DNA of 64,000 nucleotides from Siphonobacter sp. BAB-5405 (GCF_002872335.1 NZ_NJAG01000021.1:48323-112322), one strand, 5' to 3'. Numbered from the stretch's first letter, positions 15,683 to 26,664 are shown. Program-made: numbers and translations. The notes: generated by a model not told the origin, from the sequence alone.

Positions 15683-16396
15683 TTATCGGCGATTCAGCTT
15701 CGCCAGGAGTTTCAGAATTTCCAGATACAGCCAGACGATCGTTACCAGCAGACCAAAAGCGGAATACCATTCCATAAACTTGGGAGCCTGCTGAGCCACG
15801 CCCGCTTCGATGAGGTGAAAATCGATCAGTAAGTTCATGGCCGCAATGCCTACCACTACCAGCGAGAAAATGATACCGATCCAGCCCGCTTCATGAATAT
15901 AAGGTACCAGGATACCGAAAAAGCTCAGAGCGAATGTCAGCAGGTAAAGCAGAGCCACGGCTCCGGTAGCAACCATCACGCCCCGCATAAACCCTTGCGT
16001 AACACGAATCAGGCCCGTTTGGTAGACGACTAACAGCAACGCCAGTACACCGAAGGTGAGTACGGCCGCCATAAATGCCAATCCGGAAAACAGACTGGAA
16101 ATACTACCAACAAAAGCCCCCTGTAGCACGGCGTAGAGCGGAGCCAGCGTTGGGGCAAGGGTAGGTTTAAAAGCTAGTACGAGAGCAATAATCAGGCCAC
16201 CAATGGCTCCTGCGGGTAATAGAAGCGAGGTCCATTGCTGACCCTGAAGGGCGGCGTAAAAGGTTACTGCCGCTACGCTGATGGTAAGCGTTAATAAAAG
16301 GGCGATTTTGTTTAACGTGCCCTGCATCGTCATGACGTCATCTGACGCCACGGAAATTTTGTCAAAGGTTTTTTCTGAGAAAAGCGGATTTGCCAT
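15683..16396 (-). CDS. Bax inhibitor-1 / YccA-family membrane protein
   Basis: A 237-aa integral membrane protein with seven predicted hydrophobic segments and a short charged C-terminus (LLAKLNRR). The segments APLYAVLQGAFVGSISSLF and AMNLLIDFHLIEAGVAQQAPKFMEWYSAFGLLVTIVWLYLEIL match the conserved core and the acidic C-terminal region of the BI-1/YccA family. Members are pH-sensitive calcium leak channels or modulators of membrane proteolysis; the specific role here is unknown. The gene is monocistronic, with a terminator 12 bp after its stop. Confidence 0.9.
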   Translation of the reverse strand: MANPLFSEKTFDKISVASDDVMTMQGTLNKIALLLTLTISVAAVTFYAALQGQQWTSLLLPAGAIGGLIIALVLAFKPTLAPTLAPLYAVLQGAFVGSISSLFSGLAFMAAVLTFGVLALLLVVYQTGLIRVTQGFMRGVMVATGAVALLYLLTFALSFFGILVPYIHEAGWIGIIFSLVVVGIAAMNLLIDFHLIEAGVAQQAPKFMEWYSAFGLLVTIVWLYLEILKLLAKLNRR

Positions 16397-16642
16397 AAAA
16401 CAAGGGAGGTTTACTAAACAGTCGCCAAGAAAAGGGGATTTTCCTGAAAATCAAACATACTCATCCACAAAGGGAAGATTGGAAGTAGTAGTGGAAAAGG
16501 GAGCGTTTGAAGTAAATCTAGTAGAGGTAAGCGAATGAAGTAAAGGCGACCTGATGAATTGCTTTCTGTAACTGGATAAGTGTACCGAAACGAGTGATTA
16601 TTCCGACTGCCAACTACTAAATCTTCAAGCGTACCAAAGGTT

Positions 16643-17038
16643 TCAAAACTCCTGAAACGGAACTAGTTTGGCTAGTACCCAGCGAGTAAAAGTTTCGCGA
16701 TCCAGTAAGCCGGAGGCGAGGTCTAGTATGACTTGTTCCTGCTCATCTACCGAAGCAGAAAGTTCGTAACCGTTGATTTTTAGAGTAATCTCCAAAGCTG
16801 CATGACCAATTCTTTTGTTACCATCTACAAAAGGGTGATTCATGGTTAAAGAAAAACACAGAGCTGCCGCTTTCTCGGCAAGGCCTGGATAAAGTTCCTG
16901 GCCTCCAAATGTCATTTCTGGTTGAGCAACTGCCGATTTCAAACCTGCCTCGTCTCTAATGCCTGAGCCGCCACCAGACTGGCTAATTAATTTCTCATGA
17001 ATAATGATTAACTGCCTTAGGGATAGTAATTTAATCAT
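16643..17038 (-). CDS. doc: Doc/Fic-family death-on-curing toxin
   Basis: A 131-aa protein with the Fic core motif HPFVDGNKRIGHAALEITLKI near residues 68-88 and the N-terminal blocks IIIHEKLISQSGGGSGIRDEAGLKSAV and EKAAALCFSLTMNHPF, all typical of the Doc subgroup. Doc-type proteins phosphorylate EF-Tu and stop translation, whereas canonical Fic proteins AMPylate; the GNKR form fits the Doc-like COG3654 group. Its ATG overlaps the stop of the upstream 61-codon antitoxin gene (ATGA), so the pair is translationally coupled. Confidence 0.88.
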   Translation of the reverse strand: MIKLLSLRQLIIIHEKLISQSGGGSGIRDEAGLKSAVAQPEMTFGGQELYPGLAEKAAALCFSLTMNHPFVDGNKRIGHAALEITLKINGYELSASVDEQEQVILDLASGLLDRETFTRWVLAKLVPFQEF

Positions 17039-17220
17039 GCAAGCCGGCGATATAATTCTGCATTTTTCTTGAGTATGTAGTTAGTCGCCGCATCAACTTC
17101 TTCATCAGAAGCATGTTGCCTGGATTTCTGCGTCAATAACTCATATAGCTCGCGAAGTACTGTATCTGGCATTTTATCAACCAATTCAATAATAGTTTTC
17201 TTTAATTCCTGAGTTTCCAT
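17035..17220 (-). CDS. Probable antitoxin partner of the Doc toxin
   Basis: A 61-aa, mostly helical, charged protein starting METQELKKTIIELVDKMPD. It precedes the toxin and overlaps it by 4 bp. A C-terminal helix (NYILKKNAELYRRLA) could fill the Fic active-site groove, as the Phd C-terminus does. It lacks an obvious Phd/YefM DNA-binding domain but resembles the short DUF2281-like antitoxins seen next to such toxins. The assignment rests mainly on gene order. Confidence 0.75.
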   Translation of the reverse strand: METQELKKTIIELVDKMPDTVLRELYELLTQKSRQHASDEEVDAATNYILKKNAELYRRLA

Positions 17221-17236
17221 ACTTCTATAAAGTTAA

Positions 17237-17270
17237 ATCTTGATTGGGATTTCTAAATCCCAATCAAGAT
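17237..17270 (-). terminator. Strong hairpin after the VWA gene
   Basis: Perfect 16-bp arms, ATCTTGATTGGGATTT (17237-17252) and its complement (17255-17270), with almost no loop. TTTAACTTT follows on the minus strand. It separates the VWA gene from the antitoxin gene. Confidence 0.85.
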
Positions 17271-17284
17271 AAATCAATAATTCC

Positions 17285-18394
17285 TTATCGTACATTCTTT
17301 TTCCGATTCCTTTCGAAATCTTCAAAAATAAATTCACCTAATCCTTTCAGGCTTGAGTAATAGGCCCGGCCATTATTGGTTTCCGTAAACTTGCGAACGA
17401 AATCCTGGAGGTATGGATCCCGGGCGATCATAAACGTGGTAATTGGAATCTTAATGCGGCGACACTGAGCCGCCAGTGTAAGCGTTTTATTCAGGATTTT
17501 ACGGTCCAGACCAAAGCTGTTTTTATAGTAGCGAATGCCTTCTTTCAAACAGGTCGGTTTACCATCCGTAATCATGAAGATCTGCTTGTTTTTATTCTTC
17601 CGACGGCGGAGTAAATCCATCGCCAGTTCCAGTCCGGCTACGGTATTGGTGTGGTACGGACCCACTTCCAGATAGGGCAGATCTTTCACCTGAATCTGCC
17701 AGGCGTCGTTACCGAAAACGATGATGTCGAGTGTATCCTTGGGGTACTTCGTCATAATCAGTTCCGACAGGGCCATGGCTACTTTTTTCGCGGGCGTAAT
17801 CCGGTCTTCCCCGTACAGAATCATCGAGTGACTGATGTCGATCATCAATACCGTACTCGTCTGAGCCTTATATTCGGTATCGACGATTTCCAGGTCATTT
17901 TCGGTCATCATAAAATCGCCAATGCCATTGTTGATTTGGGCATTCCGAATGGATTCGGTCATGGCGATTTGTTCGAGTGAATCCCCGAACTGGAAGGTCC
18001 GGCGATCCGACGTTGCTTCGTCACCCGTACCCGCGTGCGAAGTCCGGTGATTACCGCCCGAGCGTGATTTTTTGAGTTTCCCGAAGATTTCATCGAGCGA
18101 CTGTTTCCGGATGGATTGTTCACCTTTCGGCGTCAGTACGGTTTCGCCCTCGGCGTTTTCTTCGGTGATATAGCCTTTCTTTTTCAGGTCTTCGAAGAAA
18201 TCCCCGATGCCGTAGTTTTCGTCGGTAAGCTTGTATTGTTTGTCCAGTTGCGTCAGCCACGACATCGCCTGAGCCACGTCGCCACTGGTCATGGTGAGCA
18301 GTTGATTAAAAATATCCAGCAACTGGTCAAACTTGGCCTGCTGGGAATCCTGCTGAATGTCGGGTACAAATTCGGAAAAACGGTGACCGAGCAT
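17285..18394 (-). CDS. VWA-domain protein, likely partner of the AAA+ ATPase
   Basis: A 369-aa cytoplasmic protein. The N-terminal half is helical and charged. The C-terminal von Willebrand A domain starts near residue 175, with the MIDAS-like motif MIDISHSM, followed by TPAKKVAMALSELI, IIVFGNDAW and FMITDGKPTC. VWA proteins of this kind (CoxE/YehP/BchD-like) act with MoxR/ChlI-type ATPases in protein remodelling or metal insertion. Such an ATPase lies 4.7 kb downstream on the same strand, with unrelated genes between them. No signal peptide or membrane anchor is seen. Confidence 0.82.
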   Translation of the reverse strand: MLGHRFSEFVPDIQQDSQQAKFDQLLDIFNQLLTMTSGDVAQAMSWLTQLDKQYKLTDENYGIGDFFEDLKKKGYITEENAEGETVLTPKGEQSIRKQSLDEIFGKLKKSRSGGNHRTSHAGTGDEATSDRRTFQFGDSLEQIAMTESIRNAQINNGIGDFMMTENDLEIVDTEYKAQTSTVLMIDISHSMILYGEDRITPAKKVAMALSELIMTKYPKDTLDIIVFGNDAWQIQVKDLPYLEVGPYHTNTVAGLELAMDLLRRRKNKNKQIFMITDGKPTCLKEGIRYYKNSFGLDRKILNKTLTLAAQCRRIKIPITTFMIARDPYLQDFVRKFTETNNGRAYYSSLKGLGEFIFEDFERNRKKNVR

Positions 18395-18713
18395 AAATGT
18401 CTTGGATAGAAGCGTCAGGCAGAACCTGTCGGCTTGAGTTTAGCGAGTAATCAAGGCCCGTAAGCTGATTTATCAGATATAGGCGGTTTAGAAAAGCGAT
18501 TCACGTACCAACATCGTCCTTTCTACTAATTTAACCCATTTTTCAGGGATTGAGTTTGTCCAGTGGCTAAAACTTGCTCCGGGCTTCCCGCGTAAAAGGT
18601 TATCTTTGCGTGATCCGATTGAGAGATACACATTTACAACGACTAGAAAACGGCGATAGTACGCTCCAAACGATTCGCCGTATCCCCTAAACTAACGGGT
18701 TAACTGCTTTATT
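18395..18713. other. Intergenic region with the alanine dehydrogenase promoter
   Basis: 319 bp between divergent genes. Apart from a -7 box at 18601 and a GGCTTGAGTTTA stretch at 18431-18442 (also seen at 9639-9650), nothing was recognised. Confidence 0.6.
18601..18608 (+). promoter_or_regulatory. Bacteroidota -7 box for alanine dehydrogenase
   Basis: TATCTTTG matches TAnnTTTG exactly; a TTG at 18574-18576 is a distant candidate for the -33 element. The start codon is about 105 bp downstream. Confidence 0.5.
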
Positions 18714-19946
18714 ATGAGCGTTCCTAAAACACAGCAATCCGGTTTTGAAGCCCTGGCTCAGCAGACACTTTTGTATCCCCAGGAGCAGCTGGCTTCCATC
18801 AAAACCACGCAGCATTCCCTGCTGATTGGGTTGCCCAAAGAAATTTCATTTCTCGATCACCGCATTGCTCTGGTACCCGAAGCGGTTTCGTTACTGGTTC
18901 GGAATGGTCATCAGGTGATTCTGGAGAGTGGAGCGGGTGAGGGGGCTCAGTTCAGTGACCACGATTACCGCGAAGCCGGTGCCCGCATTGTCTACTCGCC
19001 CGAAGAAGCCTACGCCGCCGATGTGATTCTGAAAGTAGAGCCCGCTACGGAAGATGAATACAAATATCTCAAACGAGGCAGTACGCTGATCTCAGCCCTG
19101 ACGCTTCCCAACCGTACGCAGGAATATTTTGCGGCTCTCAACGAAAAACAGATCACCGGGATTGCCTTCGAATACATCGAAGACAAATCCGGAGCCATGC
19201 CCATCATTCGTACCATGAGCGAAATTGCGGGTAGTACCGTGATGATGATCGCCGCCGAATACCTCAGTGGCGTACACGAAGGTAAAGGCATTATTCTGGG
19301 CGGCATTACGGGCGTTCCTCCGACCAAAGTCGTGGTACTGGGAGCGGGTACGGTGGCCGAATACGCCACCCGAATGGCTCTGGGACTGGGAGCTCAGGTA
19401 CAGGTTTTTGACAAAGATATGTACCGGTTACAGCGATTGCGGTACGCGGTGGGTCAGCCCATTTATACCAGTATCATTCACTCTGAGGTACTATCTGATG
19501 CCATTCAGCGGGCAGACGTGGTGATTGGAGCCATCCGGAGTGAAGAAGGTCGCAGTCCGATGGTCGTAACGGAAGATATGATTTCACGGATGCGTACGAA
19601 CTCTGTAGTGATCGACGTATCCATTGACCAGGGAGGGAATTTTGAAACCTCGGAAATGACCAGTCATAAAAATCCGACTTTCAAGAAACACGGTGTCATT
19701 CACTACTGCGTGCCTAATATTCCCAGTCGCGTGGCCCGCACGGCCAGTATCGCCCTGAGCAACGTATTTACGCCTTTTCTTTTGAAAACGGGCACGCTGG
19801 GCGGGATCGAGGAAATGATGTTTGCCAATAAATGGTTCATGAAAGGGGTGTATGTGCACAACGGTTCGGTAACCAACGCCCACATCGCCCGCCTGTTCAA
19901 TCTACGCTATAAAGATTTAGGTCTATTACTAGCCGCGAGAAGATGA
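18714..19946 (+). CDS. ald: Alanine dehydrogenase (AlaDH/PNT family)
   Basis: A 410-aa cytoplasmic enzyme. The N-terminal AlaDH/PNT domain begins after about 40 extra residues with IGLPKEISFLDHRIALVPEAVSLLVRNGH. The NAD-binding domain is marked by VVVLGAGTVAEYATRMALGLGAQVQVFDKD near residues 205-234. PSRVARTASIALSNVFTPFLL near the C-terminus is also typical. It catalyses reversible NAD-dependent oxidative deamination of L-alanine to pyruvate. It is longer than classic Ald (about 370 aa) because of the N-terminal extension. The relationship to transhydrogenase alpha subunits is the main alternative, but no beta subunit is present. Confidence 0.85.
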   Translation: MSVPKTQQSGFEALAQQTLLYPQEQLASIKTTQHSLLIGLPKEISFLDHRIALVPEAVSLLVRNGHQVILESGAGEGAQFSDHDYREAGARIVYSPEEAYAADVILKVEPATEDEYKYLKRGSTLISALTLPNRTQEYFAALNEKQITGIAFEYIEDKSGAMPIIRTMSEIAGSTVMMIAAEYLSGVHEGKGIILGGITGVPPTKVVVLGAGTVAEYATRMALGLGAQVQVFDKDMYRLQRLRYAVGQPIYTSIIHSEVLSDAIQRADVVIGAIRSEEGRSPMVVTEDMISRMRTNSVVIDVSIDQGGNFETSEMTSHKNPTFKKHGVIHYCVPNIPSRVARTASIALSNVFTPFLLKTGTLGGIEEMMFANKWFMKGVYVHNGSVTNAHIARLFNLRYKDLGLLLAARR

Positions 19947-19953
19947 GTTTAGT

Positions 19954-20111
19954 GGACAGTTTACAGTTGTCTGTTTTCAGTGAAAAAGGTAAGTTACTGA
20001 TAGTAAAGGTGATAACGAGAACGGTGTACAATTGTCTGTTTTAGTTAGTGATCTGGAATGCATTATTTGCTGGACAGGACAACTGAAAACTGTAAACCGC
20101 AAACTGAAAAC
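19954..20111. repeat. Inverted-repeat intergenic element C
   Basis: The left arm starts 8 bp after the alanine dehydrogenase stop (GGACAGTTTACAGTTG at 19954) and the A/C-rich right arm (about 20076-20111) runs to 8 bp before the next start codon. The arms pair imperfectly but share GTTTACAGTT and its complement. The right arm contains AAACCGCAAACTG, as in element B. Confidence 0.6.
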
Positions 20112-20118
20112 TAAAAAA

Positions 20119-20520
20119 ATGATTGACGAACCCGAAGCACTATCCAATGCCCCCAATTCGCCGGAATTGAGTGGGAAATACCTCGGCATGATTACGGCCG
20201 ACTTTGTGAAAGTATCCGAATTTATTCAGGAAGCCGCCCACCAGATCCGGCAGCGGGGCTTTTCCAATTATCCCATTTTTGTGGCCTGTCAGCAGCCGCA
20301 ACCGCTTGGTTCGGTATTGATTGGCCGGGGAGAAATGAACGATAATCAGTGGTACTACTCGGCTACGTTTCTCGAAGAATTCCTCCAGCGGGAAATCATC
20401 GGGGAAGACGGCGAGGAGCTTTTCAAGGAAAGCTACAAAGACCCTGCCGAGTACGCCTGTCTGTTTATCATTGACTCCGATTTTACCAAGTTCATTTTCG
20501 TTCCGTATCCCGAAGATTAG
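20119..20520 (+). CDS. Conserved hypothetical protein, 133 aa
   Basis: No family was recognised. The ATG at 20119 gives MIDEPEALSNAPNSPELSGKYLG; upstream in-frame codons fall in the repeat element. The protein is acidic and soluble with no signal peptide or membrane segment, and has segments FVKVSEFIQEAAHQIRQRGFSNYPIFVA and YYSATFLEEFLQREII, followed by CLFIIDSDFTKFIFVPYPED. It follows alanine dehydrogenase on the same strand but is separated from it by an inverted-repeat element, and it ends at a terminator shared with a convergent gene. Confidence 0.7.
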   Translation: MIDEPEALSNAPNSPELSGKYLGMITADFVKVSEFIQEAAHQIRQRGFSNYPIFVACQQPQPLGSVLIGRGEMNDNQWYYSATFLEEFLQREIIGEDGEELFKESYKDPAEYACLFIIDSDFTKFIFVPYPED

Positions 20521-20539
20521 GGAACAGAATACCAAAGCC

Positions 20540-20570
20540 AGCGGCCCGATGAATCATTCGTCGGGCCGCT
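20540..20570. terminator. Bidirectional intrinsic terminator
   Basis: AGCGGCCCGA (20540-20549) and TCGGGCCGCT (20561-20570) form a perfect 10-bp stem followed by TTTGTT, between convergent genes. Confidence 0.88.
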
Positions 20571-20579
20571 TTTGTTGAG

Positions 20580-21716
20580 TCAAAGGCTGGCCGACAATGC
20601 TTCCGTCAGGGCTTCCAGATCCGCCGCTTCGTTGTAAACGTGCGTCGCAATACGCAGGGTAGTACCCCGCGTGGAAATGTATACCTGATGGCGTTCCAGC
20701 TCCGTCCGCAAACGGTTCATATCCAGCCCTTCGTGCCGGAGTCCGAACAGGTGGGAGCTTCGATACGCTTCTGCTTCAATCCAGAAACCCAGTTCCTGCC
20801 AGTGGGCCACGTGCGGACGAACCAACGCCTCGCTGTACGCCTGCACGGCTTCGGGCGTCCAGGCCAGGATTTGCTCCAGAGCCGTCGCCAGCATCGGTAT
20901 CTGGATGAAATTGCTTTGTTCGCCCATCGAGTAGCGACTAGCTCCGGGCCGGAACTCTGTCGTATAGGCCATCAGTAAGCGGAAATTATCACTGCCTTTG
21001 CGATTAATCCAGCTTTGTTCAATGGAGCGGCCTTCGTCAAAGGCGGGACCGAAATACGCCAGTCCCATCCCGTACGTACCCAGCAGCCACTTATAGCCGC
21101 CAACGATCAGTGCATCCACCGATACCTCAGTCAAATCAAGTGGCAGGGCTCCCACCGCCTGCGTACCGTCGAGTACGAACAACGTGCCCGTTTCCCGACA
21201 GCGTTTGCTGAGAGCTTCGATGTCAAATCGCGTTCCGTCCGACCAGTGTATCGGAGCGATCATCAGCAAGGCGGTTTCTTCGCTGATGGCGTTTAAAACG
21301 GCTTCGTTCCAGCTTTTACCGTCGCCCGTCCGGCTAATCGTTTTTAGGGAAATGTCCTGCGTTTGGCAAACTTCTTCCCAGGCGTATACATCCGAGGGGA
21401 ATTCGTCGGCTACGAGCAAAATATGCTGACCGGGCCGGGCGTTCAGGTTCTTTGCCACAATCGCCATTCCGTACGAAACGGAGGGAATGATCGCGACGCG
21501 TTCGTACGGAACGTGTACCAGTTGTCCAAACAGTTGCCGGACGCGGTCCACATCCGTAAAGTAATCTTCCTGATGAATCGTGTGGGGTTGCGATTTGCGT
21601 AAGAGGCCCTGAATACCCGCTTCTTCAACGCTTTTAAGCAGGGGCGACATGGAGGCTCCGTTGAGGTAATGAATGGCTTCGGGGAGCGAAAAAAGAGGTT
21701 TCTGGCAGGTAAGCAT
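20580..21716 (-). CDS. Class V PLP-dependent aminotransferase
   Basis: A 378-aa enzyme of the cysteine desulfurase/kynureninase fold. The start at 21716 (MLTCQKPLFSLPEAIHYLNGAS) fits the family N-terminus; 44 upstream in-frame residues are low-complexity and unlikely to be translated. VLDGTQAVGALPLDL is the cofactor-binding aspartate segment and VGGYKWLLGTYGMG contains the Schiff-base lysine. No cysteine-rich loop typical of IscS/SufS is seen and there are no Fe-S assembly genes nearby. It could be a selenocysteine lyase-like or isopenicillin-N-epimerase-like enzyme; the substrate cannot be told. Confidence 0.83.
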   Translation of the reverse strand: MLTCQKPLFSLPEAIHYLNGASMSPLLKSVEEAGIQGLLRKSQPHTIHQEDYFTDVDRVRQLFGQLVHVPYERVAIIPSVSYGMAIVAKNLNARPGQHILLVADEFPSDVYAWEEVCQTQDISLKTISRTGDGKSWNEAVLNAISEETALLMIAPIHWSDGTRFDIEALSKRCRETGTLFVLDGTQAVGALPLDLTEVSVDALIVGGYKWLLGTYGMGLAYFGPAFDEGRSIEQSWINRKGSDNFRLLMAYTTEFRPGASRYSMGEQSNFIQIPMLATALEQILAWTPEAVQAYSEALVRPHVAHWQELGFWIEAEAYRSSHLFGLRHEGLDMNRLRTELERHQVYISTRGTTLRIATHVYNEAADLEALTEALSASL

Positions 21717-21966
21717 GGAAGAAACGAGTTGGTAGATGCGAGCGGATGAGTGGACGTTTTGGCCTTCACTTTCCGGAAAAGTCCTACTCAAACTTAGTAA
21801 ACGGCCGGGGAATTCCGACTTTCTTTTTTCAGCTTCAAAAAATCGCAAAAAACGCCCGAATTATTTGTGATTTTCTTTGGAAAAAGCACGGTTTTGTGGT
21901 AAAAAAATTGTATTTTTACCAAGTTTATTTCGAAAGGTGAGGCGAGTTTTATTGTTTGCCCAGTAG

Positions 21967-23964
<1,998 letters not shown>

Positions 23965-23989
23965 CGGTTTGATTTGGCAATAGTTACGG

Positions 23990-24020
23990 GTGGTGGGTGG
24001 AAACGCCCGCCACTTTTTTT
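23990..24020 (+). terminator. Intrinsic terminator of gyrB
   Basis: A GTGGTGGGTG/CGCCCGCCAC stem with G-T pairs and a short loop, followed by seven T. Confidence 0.85.
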
Positions 24021-24071
24021 ATGAAAATTTGGGTAGGCAACGCCTGCTCGTTTTTAGATGCTCATTAGTCG

Positions 24072-24086
24072 GTAGGTACGACCTAC
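24072..24086. repeat. Small palindrome GTAGGT-ACG-ACCTAC
   Basis: A perfect 6-bp-arm palindrome of the same GTAGG/CCTAC type as 41829-41845, with a weaker GTAGGCAACGCCTGC at 24033-24047 before it. Confidence 0.45.
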
Positions 24087-24103
24087 GTAAAATGCGATTC
24101 CGT

Positions 24104-24322
24104 ATGACATTCGATTTCAAATCATACCACATCCGTTCCATCAACGCCAGCGATGAGGAACGAGCCGTTATTAACCAGGAATTGAAAGATTTATACGCTT
24201 CCCTTTCTCCGGAAGATAAGGCTATTTTTAACGAACAATTGCAGACTTTTCTGGTTAAGGAGATGGCTAACATTGGGTCGGAATATGCGGCAATAAAATC
24301 CCAGTTAAATAATAATAACTAG
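24104..24322 (+). CDS. Small conserved hypothetical protein, 72 aa
   Basis: An acidic, helical protein starting MTFDFKSYHIRSINASDEERAVINQELKDLYASLSPEDKAIF, with an asparagine-rich C-terminus (QLNNNN). An ATG at 24092 would add four residues (MRFR). No signal peptide, membrane segment or known domain. It is the only reading frame in the gap between gyrB and ppk1 and has the look of a real small gene: charge pattern, no rare features, and a stop 100 bp before the ppk1 promoter box. The function is unknown. Confidence 0.6.
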   Translation: MTFDFKSYHIRSINASDEERAVINQELKDLYASLSPEDKAIFNEQLQTFLVKEMANIGSEYAAIKSQLNNNN

Positions 24323-24414
24323 GGTTATGCTCGTTTTTGTAACGAAGGTCTGACCGGATGGTCTGGTTATTTAACAAAACCATAATCGAATATTCGTCCG
24401 GCTCAGCGATAAAA

Positions 24415-24422
24415 TAGGTTTG
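24415..24422 (+). promoter_or_regulatory. Bacteroidota -7 box for ppk1
   Basis: TAGGTTTG matches TAnnTTTG exactly, about 105 bp before the chosen ppk1 start. No clear -33 element was seen. Confidence 0.45.
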
Positions 24423-24525
24423 TTTTGTGTCGAGAAGAAACTCAATATATCACCGTTTATCGAAAGGCTCGCGGACCTCGGGCCTTTTGTCGTTATTTCG
24501 ACGGCTGATTCGTTTTCGTACCTTT

Positions 24526-26664
24526 ATGGAAGATCAGAAGCGTCTGGCACGTAGCCAGGAAAAAGTTAGTTCAACCATTGAACAATCCCCGTACCTCAGC
24601 CGCGACTTAAGCTGGCTGGCCTTCAATGAACGGGTACTTGACCAGGTTCGGAATCCCCAGCGAACCTTATTTGACCGACTTAAATTTCTAGCGATCACGG
24701 CTTCCAACCTGGATGAGTTTTTCTCCATCCGTTTGGGAAGTTTATATAACTACCTGGATTACAAGAAAGAACGAATCGATTATTCCGGCTTACGGGAATG
24801 GCCCTTCCGACAAACGCTGCTGACGATGAGTCAACAGTTTTACGAAGAGCGTAATCGGATTTTTCGGGAAGAGCTACTACCGCTGTTTCCCGAAAATGAA
24901 CTGCGTCTGGCGACTTGGAGCGACTTGACGGAAGGAGAAGCGGCGGCAGCCATCGGGCATTTCGACCGTACCATTTTTCCGATGCTGACACCCATGGTGT
25001 ACGATCAGACGCACACCTTTCCCAGCCTGATTCCGCGTACGCTGACGTTTGCAGTAGTGACGAAAAACCCGTACGTAACCAAGAAAGATCAGGCCGAGAA
25101 AAAGCTTTCGTTCATTCAGATTCCACAAAATCTGCCGCGTTTCTTCGTAATCGATCGGGTAGAAGAAGTCGTATTTCTGCCGATGGAAGAAATTGTGCGG
25201 CACGAGATCCACAAGTTGTACCGCAACATCGAAATTCTGAACGTTAGTCTGTTACGGATTATCCGCAATGGGGACTTTGCGGTTGATGACATTGACGATG
25301 TCGAAGATGATATTGTGGACGAGATTCGCCAGAAAGTGAAAAACCGTCGTCTGGGCCGCGTAGTAAAAGTGGCCGTAGAACCCAATTGTTCGGAATGGGT
25401 GATCAACATCCTGAAGAAGAAATGGGAAATCGACGATCTGAATATTTTCTACGCGGATCAGCTCATCGACTTTACTTCCATGTGGCAGATTATTCGCCAC
25501 CCGGAATTTCGCGATGAACTTCCCAAATCTCCATCGCCCGTACCGGCTTTGGGGCTACCCCGAGGGCCGATCGACGATATCTTTTCCGTCATACGGGAGC
25601 GGGACATTTTTCTTCACCACCCGTATAACAACTTTGAAGCGGTACTACACCTGCTCGAACAGGCCGCTGAAGATCCGAACGTACTCAGTATCAAGCTGAC
25701 CGTTTACCGCGTTGCGAAAAATTCCCGCGTGACGGCTGCTTTGCTTAAAGCCGCAGAAAATGGGAAGAACGTAGCCGTACTTTTTGAAGTAAAGGCTCGT
25801 TTTGACGAAGAAAATAACATTCGCGAAGCCGAGCGTCTGCAAAAAGCGGGTTGCTTCGTAATATATGGCATTGGTCGGTTCAAGACGCATACCAAGCTGT
25901 TGCTGATTGTACGGGCCGAGGGGGATGGCGTGAAACGCTATGCCCACTTATCGAGTGGAAACTATAACGAGGATACGGCCAAGCTGTACACGGATGTTGG
26001 CTTGCTGACGGCCAATGAAGTGTACACGAGTGATGTGGCGGAGTTTTTCAACGTAATTACGGGTCACTCCTTACCCAGCAGTTACCAGAACCTGATTACG
26101 GCTCCGGGTGACATGCGGAATAACCTCATCGAATTGATTCGGGCCGAAGCAGCGAATGCCCAAGAAGGGAAACCTTCGGGGATTTGTCTGAAGATTAACT
26201 CGCTGGAAGACCGCGAAACCATCGACGAGCTGTACCTGGCTTCGCAGGCGGGCGTCCCCATCAAATTGATCGTACGCGGCATTTGCTGTTTGCGTCCGGG
26301 TCGGGAAGGGCTGTCTGAAAACATTACTGTACGGTCGATCGTTGGCGATTTCCTGGAGCACACGCGGTTATTCTACTTCCATAACGAAGGCGACCCCAAA
26401 ATCTACGGCGGTAGTGCTGACCTGATGGTACGGAGCTTCGATAAACGAATCGAGTCCCTGTTTTTACTGGTAAACCCGAAAGTACAACAACAGGCGGTAC
26501 AGATTTTGGAGTACAACATGAAAGATAACGTCAATGCGTATACGCTCAAAGAAGACGGTACGTACGCGAAATGCCCCCGGAAGGCCGACGAAGAGGTTTT
26601 CAATATTCATGAGAAGTTCTTCGAAGTGACCGAAGCCAGTCTGCCGGAAGCACAAGTGTTTTAA
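24526..26664 (+). CDS. ppk1: Polyphosphate kinase 1
   Basis: A 712-aa enzyme. The ATG at 24526 gives MEDQKRLARSQEK before the family start YLSRDLSWLAFNERVLDQ; an in-frame GTG at 24427 would add 33 basic residues. The order of conserved blocks is FLAITASNLDEFFSIRLG, LHHPYNNFEAVLHLLEQAA, IKLTVYR, RFKTHTKLLLIVR and YAHLSSGNYNEDTAKLYTDVGLLT; the last carries the autophosphorylated histidine of the family. It makes polyphosphate from ATP reversibly at the membrane or in the cytoplasm. No exopolyphosphatase gene is adjacent. A long terminator hairpin follows. Confidence 0.95.
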   Translation: MEDQKRLARSQEKVSSTIEQSPYLSRDLSWLAFNERVLDQVRNPQRTLFDRLKFLAITASNLDEFFSIRLGSLYNYLDYKKERIDYSGLREWPFRQTLLTMSQQFYEERNRIFREELLPLFPENELRLATWSDLTEGEAAAAIGHFDRTIFPMLTPMVYDQTHTFPSLIPRTLTFAVVTKNPYVTKKDQAEKKLSFIQIPQNLPRFFVIDRVEEVVFLPMEEIVRHEIHKLYRNIEILNVSLLRIIRNGDFAVDDIDDVEDDIVDEIRQKVKNRRLGRVVKVAVEPNCSEWVINILKKKWEIDDLNIFYADQLIDFTSMWQIIRHPEFRDELPKSPSPVPALGLPRGPIDDIFSVIRERDIFLHHPYNNFEAVLHLLEQAAEDPNVLSIKLTVYRVAKNSRVTAALLKAAENGKNVAVLFEVKARFDEENNIREAERLQKAGCFVIYGIGRFKTHTKLLLIVRAEGDGVKRYAHLSSGNYNEDTAKLYTDVGLLTANEVYTSDVAEFFNVITGHSLPSSYQNLITAPGDMRNNLIELIRAEAANAQEGKPSGICLKINSLEDRETIDELYLASQAGVPIKLIVRGICCLRPGREGLSENITVRSIVGDFLEHTRLFYFHNEGDPKIYGGSADLMVRSFDKRIESLFLLVNPKVQQQAVQILEYNMKDNVNAYTLKEDGTYAKCPRKADEEVFNIHEKFFEVTEASLPEAQVF

